Source: JAEXNA01 sp050486105 (lineage in GTDB: Bacteria > Vulcanimicrobiota > Xenobia > Xenobiales > JADMJV01). Taken from it: a DNA stretch of 34,576 nt. Position numbers and translations under genes: made by a program. The notes below the pieces were generated by a model. The model had not been told where the DNA came from and ran no database searches. It saw only the letters and a list, made by a program, of their open reading frames with translations. Positions 17,301 to 24,001 of this stretch are shown here, in pieces (within the stretch, counting starts at the first letter, position 1; each line of letters opens with the position of its first letter). The stretch lies in contig JBJHCR010000025.1 of assembly GCA_050486105.1 (NCBI GenBank), forward strand, positions 1-34,576. Direction: 5' to 3'.

Positions 17301-17498
17301 GCAGCCCGAGTTTCCAAAGCGGCTCGATTGTTGGGGCTCCGAGGTGAACAACTCAAAGAACTGGTCTACGTTATGCCGGAATTGGCCTTCACCATCTTCA
17401 AGGTCCTTTCGGACCGCCTGCGCCGCTCTGACCGTCGACTAGAAAATCTTAGTCGCAGTCTGTCTGCTTCGACTCAATCCCCTGTTGACGGTAGTTAA
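14343..17498 (+). CDS. Npt/ADP-ATP-translocase-like transporter fused to HEAT repeats and a cyclic-nucleotide-binding domain
   Basis: A 1051-residue inner-membrane protein with three parts. Residues 1-412 are an MFS-like, multi-helix membrane domain resembling the Npt1/Npt2 nucleotide transporter family (FGQTMGLVGAESLLLSHLG, TNHFWTFATDFFDSLSAKRLFPIFAIGASLGG). Residues 413-880 are helical HEAT-like repeats (SKVRLIVLEAL, PEVRLLALEKL, PEVRTAALSRL). Residues 896-1015 form a CAP-type cyclic-nucleotide-binding domain with LRSVPLF, FREGDIGDEMYIVLEGEVEI and the phosphate-binding cassette FGEMSILDDEPRSAAA from residue 972. The ligand and the cargo are unknown; ATP/ADP antiport is typical of intracellular parasites and need not apply here. 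The soluble parts may gate transport in response to a nucleotide. It starts at ATG 14343, downstream of a leader with alternative stems. Confidence 0.82.
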   Translation: MIWSRLFPSVRRRERQRFLFFFTLTCILVFGQTMGLVGAESLLLSHLGADILPWVFLAASIFTVLGCLVYAFGVNQARNDNYFISILILLAATIGVCTWGLGFPGVIKKSCLVLLFCLYYTGFAICTNHFWTFATDFFDSLSAKRLFPIFAIGASLGGMLGGGLASLIAGRPHGAEELLWGWLAATLLAAWWIRIHRRALRRSGPLEIEEADESSMEGMKSSLKFLRSSRLGRLLTLSSILMVTSLFVLQYLYSAVFVEQFPNPNELAKFFGIFLALANGLEVLLEIFVTPWLLRRFGIAHANLALPLLTLASFAVLGFVPGLPAAIFARLNRETFENAVGAPIRNLLFNALPSRLRGRMRAFLEGVVVYSGMALAGLFLLLWDQVHPALEYGVSPMLCAGGFALSLGYLVTNYRLKADYLTQLVQALREGRIEPAQTLSALEGLPSARVIELWNDLLSQPVQPSIVKTLATALQERNLTKALLEATEHNDSKVRLIVLEALHATAKEGVKQVLLRALKDPEPEVRLLALEKLGTQASEQAAQMLEDLDPRVRSEAARLTEPPNLNTFTEMLISSDPEVRTAALSRLPEELLNRAETALYSDDPDLAKAALHAMTRAGRSPKLEVLRTLYHQDQSSSLRLTVLEALPIAPEEIDLDKLNFLAEGLADRERTVRQVAGSRLAQSGSLGRTVLLNSISSVNQRRAASAIAALSELPGLDLKSALSQESIRRAREAWRFTLEAHHLEKEPPEVGSLATVHSFLVLALQDAADRNQHISFRLLEALEEVKVVRSVEKVLRFAAARIRADALEVLSNLGTRECTSVLVALLEEGDLDERHKSAHNSLPDPRPLPKLLAELQSSQDLWLQRAADTYSRLQLSEESPPRTNVPREEDLILMEHLLMLRSVPLFSSMTLEQLEAIHVCLVEQQFTEGETIFREGDIGDEMYIVLEGEVEILIRAEESEPLLLTTIGPGSYFGEMSILDDEPRSAAARVSKAARLLGLRGEQLKELVYVMPELAFTIFKVLSDRLRRSDRRLENLSRSLSASTQSPVDGS

Positions 17499-17519
17499 CA
17501 TGTTGGCAATAACTGTCGT
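17488..17519 (+). other. intercistronic stem-loop overlapping the transporter stop codon
   Basis: ACGGTAGTTA (17488-17497) can pair with TAACTGTCGT (17510-17519) across a 12-base loop: eight Watson-Crick and two G-U pairs. No T-run follows, so an intrinsic terminator is doubtful. It may stabilise the mRNA end or separate expression of the next gene. Confidence 0.35.
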
Positions 17520-17545
17520 ACTTTGCTGAGGTACACTAGACGGAG

Positions 17546-18052
17546 ATGATGGTCTCAAAGCACATAAGTTGCAATCACCAGAGGGCCCTGGACCTGCACC
17601 AATTGACGCTGCAGAGACAGGTTGCCACCGTGGACCGAGTCGAAGCGGAATCCGGTGCCTCCCAGAGCGACTCGGTGCGCTTGGCCGCCCGCAAGAACGA
17701 CCAAGAAGACCGGGAAGTCTCCTTGCAGACCTACCAAGACCGAGCTATCGCCTTCGGTAGCGCCAAACAGAAGAAGCAAGTTAACAAACAGGACAAGACA
17801 GAATCCCATTGTCCTATTGAAAAAGCTCGCTCGGAGAGCCTGATTGGTGAAAACGTTCCCTTGGAATGGCTGATCGCAGACAGCTTCGGCGGTGAAGCAA
17901 GTTCCCAGCAAGTGGGAAGTGACGCGGTGGTGTCCCGGCTGGATGCGGAGTCTTCGCCCGCTCTGGAGACCAGAACCCAAGCCTTAGATCAGTCCTCGGA
18001 GTGCTCTGGGACCTTGCTGGGTCAAGAGTGGCTCCTGAGCCCTTGCGCCTAG
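17546..18052 (+). CDS. hypothetical soluble protein, Gln/Ser/Glu-rich
   Basis: An unrecognised 168-residue protein. GACGGAG sits directly before paired ATG codons at 17546 and 17549, so either may be used. The product is hydrophilic with charged helical stretches (RVEAESGASQSD, ARKNDQEDREVS) and a low-complexity Ser/Glu C-terminus, has four scattered Cys, and lacks membrane segments or known motifs. It may be largely disordered. It lies 47 bp after the transporter fusion, beyond a stem-loop, and converges on murB with a 10-bp gap. The opposite strand is also open for 141 codons, but its start has no support. Confidence 0.5.
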   Translation: MMVSKHISCNHQRALDLHQLTLQRQVATVDRVEAESGASQSDSVRLAARKNDQEDREVSLQTYQDRAIAFGSAKQKKQVNKQDKTESHCPIEKARSESLIGENVPLEWLIADSFGGEASSQQVGSDAVVSRLDAESSPALETRTQALDQSSECSGTLLGQEWLLSPCA

Positions 18053-18062
18053 CCCCCAGCCT

Positions 18063-19174
18063 TCAAAACCCGACGAAAACGGGCTCTGGCATCAATCTAA
18101 CTTGAAATCGCTGAAAAACCTTGTCTCGGACAAAATCGGAAAAAGTTACCAACTCGGTTGAGGACGCTCCACCCCTATTGATAACCGCCAGAACGTGACT
18201 ACTGGACAAACCCACCTTGGCTCCTGGAGATAGAACAAAACCCTTGGGCAGCCCTGAATTTTCGATCAGCCAAGCGGCAGAAAGTTTGACTCTCGTCTCA
18301 TCAAAGGGATAATGCGGCATCCGCACTTCAGAGCCCAATGTCCTCTCTAGACGTTCCAGTTCACTTCGATGGACGATGGGGTTGGTGAAAAATGAGCCCG
18401 CCGACCGGTGATTAGGATCTTGGGGGTCGTAGACCATGGACTTACTTCGGCGCACCTCAAGAACCATATCCCGAACTTCTTCGAGGCTTGGTTCGCATCC
18501 CTCCGGGCAGCGATTCTTGAGGTCCTTATAGCGAAGTGTGGGTGGAGCCCCGGGTCTGAGCTCAAAAAGAACGGCCGTGATGAGAAAACTGCCTTGCTGG
18601 GCTCGCTTGAACATGCTGTCCCGATAACAGAAGCCGCACTCTTCGGGCGTCATGGTAAACCAAAGGCCAGTCCGGAGATCCAAGCCTTCTACCCCAACGA
18701 TGGTCTCCGACACCTCCTGTCCATAGGCCCCGATATTCTGGACCGGAGCAGCACCCACACACCCTGGGATACCAGACAGACACTCGATCCCTGCCAGACC
18801 CAGAGAAACGGTGCGGGCCACGAACTCATCCCAGACGGTCCCCGCTCCAACTCGGAGCACCACACGAGTGCCTGAGTCGTGAAGAATCTCCCAATCTTGG
18901 TTCTCTAACTTGACAACTAAGCCTGAGAATCCCAGATNNNNNNNNNNCCGAGCGGCAAGAACTCCGGGCGCTCAGTTTCGGGCAAGGCCGTCCACCAGGC
19001 AGCGAAGTTCTTGACCTCTTCGGTGCACCTCAACCGCAAAAATTGCTTAGCAGCCCCTCCCACCTCCAAGGTGGTAAATGGAGCCAGCGAAACTTGAGTC
19101 TGAAAGTCTAGAACGTCTCTACTCTCCTTGGAAGGAAGGGAGTTCGACCTGGCTTGGTGGTGGTGGTGTCCCAT
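18063..19174 (-). CDS. murB: UDP-N-acetylenolpyruvoylglucosamine reductase, split by an assembly gap
   Basis: This flavoenzyme reduces UDP-GlcNAc-enolpyruvate to UDP-MurNAc with NADPH in cytoplasmic peptidoglycan synthesis. The N-terminal part (VSLAPFTTLEVGGAAKQF, EFLPL) and the C-terminal part are in different frames around ten Ns at 18938-18947. The latter has GFSGLVVKLEN, IPGCVGAAPVQNIGAYGQEV, CYRDSMFK, SAGSFFTNP with the catalytic Ser, and EPVF near the end. The missing residues should be the FAD-binding GGGSNLLV segment, needing about 26 bases; the placeholder of 10 is not the true length. The gene is therefore probably intact and not a pseudogene. The Tyr-Arg-x-Ser block marks a type I MurB. 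Start is ATG 19174 (TTG 19180 possible), overlapping the PBP1A C-terminus by about 56 bases. Confidence 0.9.
18938..18947. other. assembly gap (ten Ns) inside murB
   Basis: Ten undetermined bases. Frame bookkeeping on either side requires a true gap length of 2 modulo 3; restoring the conserved motif would take about 26 bases. Confidence 0.95.
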
Positions 19175-21350
19175 GGTCAATTTCTTGGTGCTCTGGGGGA
19201 CTAATTCCCCCTGGCGAGGAGAAAGTTTCCTCAGGAAGTGGGGCTGGAGTGAATCGAACTGCGGGAGATTCTGTCTCGGTCAGCGGATCAGCGAATGAGG
19301 GCTCAGATTCCCCGGGCACATTCCCACCTAAGGTCTCTGGGAGAAGATAAGACTGACCATCTGGAGGAACGAACTCATTATCCCCAGGCTCTTCAACCAA
19401 TTCGACTATGTCAGGGGTCTCTTCTACCTCTGGGGTGGACTCGGGAGTGGGTGACTCCTCCGGCTTTGGCCCCTGATCGCCCACCGCTTTCTTCTCACCA
19501 CTAGGGGAATAATCGGGGAACGACTTGGGCGCTCGGTCCGCGAGGGCAAACTCCATGACTCTCTGAAAAATGGTGGCGGGTAGATCTCCACCGAAAGACC
19601 TGATCATCGGGGAGTTGTCGTCGTTGCCGATCCAAACGGCACAAGTGAAGTGAGGCGAGAACCCGCAAAACCAGGCATCACGGAAGCTGTCGGTGGTCCC
19701 AGTTTTTCCGGCTATCTGCCACCCCGCCACCCTGGCTCTGGTGCCCGTACCGTGGTCCACCGCATCCAGGAGCATGGAAACCATCCCTCGAGCCGTCTGT
19801 TGAGAAATGACGGCTCGATTGGACGGTTTGCGGTGATCTTCGAGGACCTGCCCCGAAGCATCCTGGATCATCTTAATTGCAGTAGGCGCCACTCTGTTGC
19901 CGTCGTTCGGGAACACCGAAAAGAGTTCTGTCATCTCCAGGGGACTGGCGTCGACTGCTCCCAGGGCGATGGAGAGATTTCCTGGAATGGGAGCCCGGAT
20001 GCCCATACGGTAACCGAGGTCGATGACTCGGTCCACTCCCAGAGCGTCAAGAAGTCGAACCGCCGGGACATTTCTAGAGCCTTGAAGAGCTTTGCGCAAA
20101 GTCATGGCCCCCTGAAACTTTTCATCAGAATTCTTAGGACTCCAACCCCCAGGTGAGCCATCCTGATAGGTGACCGGGCTATCGCTGATAGTGCTTTCTG
20201 ACGAGTAGCCTGCTTCGAGCGCAGCGGCATAGATCACCGGTTTGAAGGACGAGCCAGGCTGCCTTCGAGTCTGAAAGGCCCTATTGAACTGATTGGTGTC
20301 ACTCCACCCTAGTCCACCTACGACCGCTTTGAGGAATCCCGTTTCGTTTTCTACCAAAACCAAGGCCCCAGAGTCCACATTGAGCTCCCAGCCAGCCGCA
20401 TAAACTTCTTCGGCTAATACCTCTTGAGCGAAACGCTGCAGGGCAGGGTCAAGGGTGGTGACTATGGTCAGCCCACCGCGATACAGGGCGTCTTCGGAGA
20501 AACGGGCAGAAACCTCGGAGACCACGTAAGACGAAAAGTAAGGAAACTTGTCGACCTCAAAGCTCCGTTGGTCAACCCCATCAAAGGTCATGGTCTCCCT
20601 CTCAACTATGGCCTCTTGTCGCTGGCTTTCGTTGATGGCCCCCACCGCAAGCATGCGTTCAAGAACCTCATCTTGACGATGAAACGCCCTCTCCGGATGC
20701 TCCAGTGGAGAGAATCGAGAGGGGGCCTGAATAAGACCGGCTAACAAGGCCGATTCAGACAAAGTCAAATCCTTCGGACCCTTATTGAAATAGAGCCTCG
20801 AGGCCGAATGGATTCCGTGAGCTCCCCCACCGAAATACACCTGGTTCAGATAAAGTTCCAAGATCTTTTGCTTGCCGTAGCGCTTCTCCAGTTGCACGCT
20901 CAGAAAAATCTCTTTGACCTTGCGCTTCCAATCCACGTCAGACAAGGGAAAGACGTTGCGCGCCAACTGCATGGTGATGGTGGAGGCCCCTTCGCGCACT
21001 TCTCGAGTCAAAGCGGTGTTCACCACCACTCGAACAAGCCCAATGGGGTCGAAACCCCGATGCTCAAAGAATCGGCTGTCCTCGGTAGCCAAAAGGGCCG
21101 GAACCACCCAGGGTCCGACATTCTCTAGGGGAGCCCAAATTCTATTCTCTTGATAAAGGGTGGCGATAACCGTACCGTCTGAAGCCAAGATCCGAGTGGT
21201 TTCCGATGGACGATAGGTCTCCAGCATGGAGATATCCGGGAGGTCCCGACCGTAGGCCAAATAGAGATAGCCCAACCCCACTGAACCAAACAATGCAGCA
21301 GCCAGCAGGGCAAAAACCCCTAGACGTCCCAAGATCTTTAGCAGGCGCAA
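19119..21350 (-). CDS. class A penicillin-binding protein 1A (transglycosylase/transpeptidase)
   Basis: This enzyme polymerises and cross-links peptidoglycan on the outer face of the inner membrane. A short cytoplasmic start precedes a membrane helix (about residues 8-32). The GT51 domain has ATEDSRFFEHRGFD, EGASTITMQLARN, the RKVKEIFLSVQLEKRYGK block and LYLNQVYFGGGAHG. The transpeptidase domain has Ser367-x-x-Lys370 in PGSSFKP, SRN, and KTG at 549-551 in AGKTGTTDSFRDAW. The last 130 or so residues form a Pro/Glu/Ser/Thr-rich acidic tail that looks disordered. TTG 21350 is preferred because GAGGGAAAAGG lies just before it; TTG 21368 is the longer alternative. murB starts inside its 3' end, linking precursor synthesis and polymerisation. 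Confidence 0.95.
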   Translation of the reverse strand: MRLLKILGRLGVFALLAAALFGSVGLGYLYLAYGRDLPDISMLETYRPSETTRILASDGTVIATLYQENRIWAPLENVGPWVVPALLATEDSRFFEHRGFDPIGLVRVVVNTALTREVREGASTITMQLARNVFPLSDVDWKRKVKEIFLSVQLEKRYGKQKILELYLNQVYFGGGAHGIHSASRLYFNKGPKDLTLSESALLAGLIQAPSRFSPLEHPERAFHRQDEVLERMLAVGAINESQRQEAIVERETMTFDGVDQRSFEVDKFPYFSSYVVSEVSARFSEDALYRGGLTIVTTLDPALQRFAQEVLAEEVYAAGWELNVDSGALVLVENETGFLKAVVGGLGWSDTNQFNRAFQTRRQPGSSFKPVIYAAALEAGYSSESTISDSPVTYQDGSPGGWSPKNSDEKFQGAMTLRKALQGSRNVPAVRLLDALGVDRVIDLGYRMGIRAPIPGNLSIALGAVDASPLEMTELFSVFPNDGNRVAPTAIKMIQDASGQVLEDHRKPSNRAVISQQTARGMVSMLLDAVDHGTGTRARVAGWQIAGKTGTTDSFRDAWFCGFSPHFTCAVWIGNDDNSPMIRSFGGDLPATIFQRVMEFALADRAPKSFPDYSPSGEKKAVGDQGPKPEESPTPESTPEVEETPDIVELVEEPGDNEFVPPDGQSYLLPETLGGNVPGESEPSFADPLTETESPAVRFTPAPLPEETFSSPGGISPPEHQEIDHGTPPPPSQVELPSFQGE

Positions 21351-21485
21351 ACCTTTTCCCTCACACAACCCTCCAAGAGTACATTTCCCTGAACCTTCAA
21401 GCTAAAACTGGAAAGGCAATGAAATGTTTTCTATTCCTATGGACTTACTAGCAGGTTCTGGTCGATCCTTTGAGAAGCCCTGGGG
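21351..21485. promoter_or_regulatory. divergent spacer between PBP1A and dNMP kinase genes
   Basis: About 135 bp that must contain promoters for both directions. GGAGGG lies directly before TTG 21368 on the minus strand. I see no convincing -35/-10 pair or operator. Confidence 0.35.
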
Positions 21486-22076
21486 GTGTTACTAGGACTC
21501 TGCGGTTATGCTGGAGTGGGCAAAGACACTGCCGCTCAGATTCTTCTAGAGGAGTTCGGATTCCAACGGATCGCTTTTGCCGACCCCATGAAGCAAGCCC
21601 TGCTGGCCCTGGATCCCCTGATTCCAACAGCCGAGGATCCCCAGCAGACCCTACGCCTTTCGGCCTTTGCTGCTCACACTCCCTGGTCGGCCCTCAAGGA
21701 GCATGCCGAAGTCCGCAGACTCCTTCAAGTGCTAGGAACGGAGGTTGGTCGCAACCTCTTCGACACCGACCTTTGGGTCAAATTGGCTGAACGGAAGCTC
21801 GAAAGCACCCTGGCTGTGGGACACGCAGTCTTCACCGACGTGCGGTTTCCTAACGAAGCCAGACTGATTCGCCGGTATGGCGGCTTCCTGGTTCGACTGG
21901 AGCGACCTGGATTCGGTCCGGTGAACGAGCATCTCTCAGATCGGGCCTCGATCGGGTGGACCTACGATCATCGCTTGGAAAACTCTTCTGATGTCCCTAC
22001 CCTCCATCGAAAAATGAAAGAATTGGTGAGCGAATTGCTGCAGACGGAGCAAAGAGAAAAAGGAGAACTCTCATGA
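21486..22076 (+). CDS. deoxynucleoside monophosphate kinase-like P-loop kinase (phage T4 gp1 type)
   Basis: A 196-residue P-loop kinase. GYAGVGKDT forms the Walker A loop at residues 7-15, followed by ADPMKQALLALDP (lid/base-binding region), RRLLQVLGTEVGRNLFDTDLWV and VFTDVRFPNEARLIRRYGG. These blocks match the deoxynucleotide monophosphate kinase family typified by phage T4 gene 1, which phosphorylates dGMP, dTMP and modified dNMPs. Such genes also occur in bacterial chromosomes, and the true substrate here is unknown. It starts at GTG 21486. Its TGA overlaps the next ATG (ATGA), so it is translationally coupled to the aromatic biosynthesis fusion, an unexpected partner. No other phage gene surrounds it. 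Confidence 0.8.
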   Translation: MLLGLCGYAGVGKDTAAQILLEEFGFQRIAFADPMKQALLALDPLIPTAEDPQQTLRLSAFAAHTPWSALKEHAEVRRLLQVLGTEVGRNLFDTDLWVKLAERKLESTLAVGHAVFTDVRFPNEARLIRRYGGFLVRLERPGFGPVNEHLSDRASIGWTYDHRLENSSDVPTLHRKMKELVSELLQTEQREKGELS

Positions 22077-23974
22077 TCGTGGTTTTGAAGGCCGATGTCT
22101 CCCCCAGCCAAGTAGAGTGGATCGAGAAGAAACTCCGATCTCGCGGCCTAGAAATCCACTCGGTGTCTGGAGAAGAACGAATGGTGCTGGCGGTGGTTGG
22201 CACCTCACTTCCGGACCTTAGAGAGGTGCAACTCTTCCCTGGTGTATCCGAAGTGATGCGAGTTTCACGGCCCTACAAACTGGCCTCTCGTGAAGCAGCC
22301 CCGGAAACCTCAAGGATATCGCTCGGTCCCAACGGCCCGATCATAGGCGGTTCTCAGATCGTCGTGATGGCAGGCCCTTGCAGCATTGAGGGGCGGGACA
22401 AATTCCTCGAGATCACGGAACAGGTGGCCAAGGCTGGTGCAGGAGTTATCCGCGGAGGAGCCTTCAAGCCCCGAACTTCACCTTACTCGTTTCAAGGCAT
22501 GGGTGAAGAAGGACTCAAGATCCTCCAAGAAGCGGGACAAAAATTTGGGCTAGCCACAATCACCGAAGTCATGTCCCCTAGCCAGGTGGAATTGGTGGCG
22601 CATTATGCCGACGTGCTGCAGATCGGCACCAGGAATATGCAGAACTTCGAGCTCCTTAAGGAAGTCGGACTTCAGAACAAACCGGTTCTCCTAAAGCGGG
22701 GACTGGCAGCCACCATTGAGGAACTCTTGATGTCAGCAGAGTATATTCTTGCTGGCCCGGGAAATGCTCAGGTGATTCTCTGTGAACGCGGGATCAGGAC
22801 CTTCGAATCGAGCACTCGGAACACCCTGGACCTCTCCGCTATTCCCGTCTTGAGGGCACTCACCCACCTCCCTGTCCTAGTTGATCCCAGTCACGGCACG
22901 GGGGTTCGGACCTACGTTCCCTCTATGGCCTTAGCAGCGGTCGCGGCCGGTGCCGACGGGCTGATGATCGAGTGTCACCAAAACCCTCCTGAAGCCTTTT
23001 CGGACGGCGCGCAATCCCTTTATCCCGAGCAACTCGAGCGCCTGATGAGGGACCTAGCGGTGATCGCTCCGGTGGTGGACAAGCAAATGGAAGGCTTGCA
23101 CCGAAAAACCTTCGCCCTCAAGGTTGGAGTCGAACGCAATGAGTCTCCGGAACTGGTTGGCTTGCAGGGACTCAGCGGCTCGTTTTCCCAAAGAGCCATC
23201 CATCAATACTTTGGTCCGGACGCTCCGACTCAGTCTTTCCAAACCTTCGAAGAACTCTTCGAAGCCGTGGAAAAGCGAGAAATTCGCTATGCCATGGTTC
23301 CCGTAGAAAATTCCCTAACCGGTTCCATCCACATCAACTATGATCTTTTGTTGACGCACCAGACTCTCACTATCGTCGGAGAACTGAAAGTCCGAATCAA
23401 GCACAATTTGGTGGTGAACCCTGGGGTGGAGCTTGGTGACATCGAACAAGTGTATTCCCATCCGCAAGCTGCCGCTCAATGCGACCGCTTTCTGAGCCAG
23501 CACCCCCAGTGGCAAGTGGTGAACATGTACGACACTGCCGGATCGGCCGATCACCTAGTGAAAAATGCCTATGTTCGTGCCGCTGCTATCGCCAGCAGCA
23601 CAGCGGCTGAACGCCTTAAACTTAAGATCCTCAAGGAAGGAATCGAAAGCCACCCTCGCAACTTCACCCGATTTCTAGTGGTCACTCATCAAGACGATGC
23701 AACCCTTCCCGAAGGTGCCGATAAAGTCTCGATCGTCTTCGACACGGAAAACTCTCCGGGTTCTCTCTATCAGGCATTGGAGTGCTTTTCTAAGCACTCC
23801 ATCAATCTCACCAAGCTGGAATCTCGACCGATCCCCGGGAAACCCTGGCAATACACCTTTTACCTTGATCTAGTCATTCCAGAAGAGAAGGAGCAGCTCG
23901 ACGAAGCCTTAAGAGATCTCAAGAAGCAAGTTCCCTTTGCTCGCGAACTAGGTCGATACCGCAGCGCTCCGTAG
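22073..23974 (+). CDS. fused DAHP synthase (type I-beta) and prephenate dehydratase with ACT domain
   Basis: A 633-residue fusion of the first shikimate-pathway enzyme and the step before phenylalanine. Residues 1-70 are the ferredoxin-like domain of AroF-I-beta; residues about 95-340 are the DAHP synthase barrel (AGPCSIE, RGGAFKPRTSPYSFQG, QIGTRNMQNFELL, LLKRG, DPSHGTG), condensing phosphoenolpyruvate and erythrose-4-phosphate. From about residue 345 a complete prephenate dehydratase follows (GSFSQRA, VPVENSLTGS, YSHPQAAAQC, DTAGSA, NFTRFLV), then an ACT domain (SPGSLYQAL, ESRP). In other PheA proteins ACT binds phenylalanine for feedback inhibition; here it could reach both activities. No chorismate mutase domain is present, so prephenate must come from another protein. 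The start overlaps the dNMP kinase stop. Confidence 0.93.
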   Translation: MIVVLKADVSPSQVEWIEKKLRSRGLEIHSVSGEERMVLAVVGTSLPDLREVQLFPGVSEVMRVSRPYKLASREAAPETSRISLGPNGPIIGGSQIVVMAGPCSIEGRDKFLEITEQVAKAGAGVIRGGAFKPRTSPYSFQGMGEEGLKILQEAGQKFGLATITEVMSPSQVELVAHYADVLQIGTRNMQNFELLKEVGLQNKPVLLKRGLAATIEELLMSAEYILAGPGNAQVILCERGIRTFESSTRNTLDLSAIPVLRALTHLPVLVDPSHGTGVRTYVPSMALAAVAAGADGLMIECHQNPPEAFSDGAQSLYPEQLERLMRDLAVIAPVVDKQMEGLHRKTFALKVGVERNESPELVGLQGLSGSFSQRAIHQYFGPDAPTQSFQTFEELFEAVEKREIRYAMVPVENSLTGSIHINYDLLLTHQTLTIVGELKVRIKHNLVVNPGVELGDIEQVYSHPQAAAQCDRFLSQHPQWQVVNMYDTAGSADHLVKNAYVRAAAIASSTAAERLKLKILKEGIESHPRNFTRFLVVTHQDDATLPEGADKVSIVFDTENSPGSLYQALECFSKHSINLTKLESRPIPGKPWQYTFYLDLVIPEEKEQLDEALRDLKKQVPFARELGRYRSAP

Positions 23975-24001
23975 CCTTGTGAAGATCCCTCGAGTGCCCC
24001 T

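Noticed and set aside
17555..17980. 141-codon minus-strand frame with a hydrophobic stretch opposite the hypothetical at 17546
   Set aside because: No ribosome-binding site supports its start; the plus strand has GGAG directly before paired ATG codons and follows the transporter gene.
19150..19174. Four consecutive His codons near the murB N-terminus, like a purification tag
   Set aside because: The bases also encode the PBP1A C-terminus in another frame and the context is chromosomal; it is a natural run.
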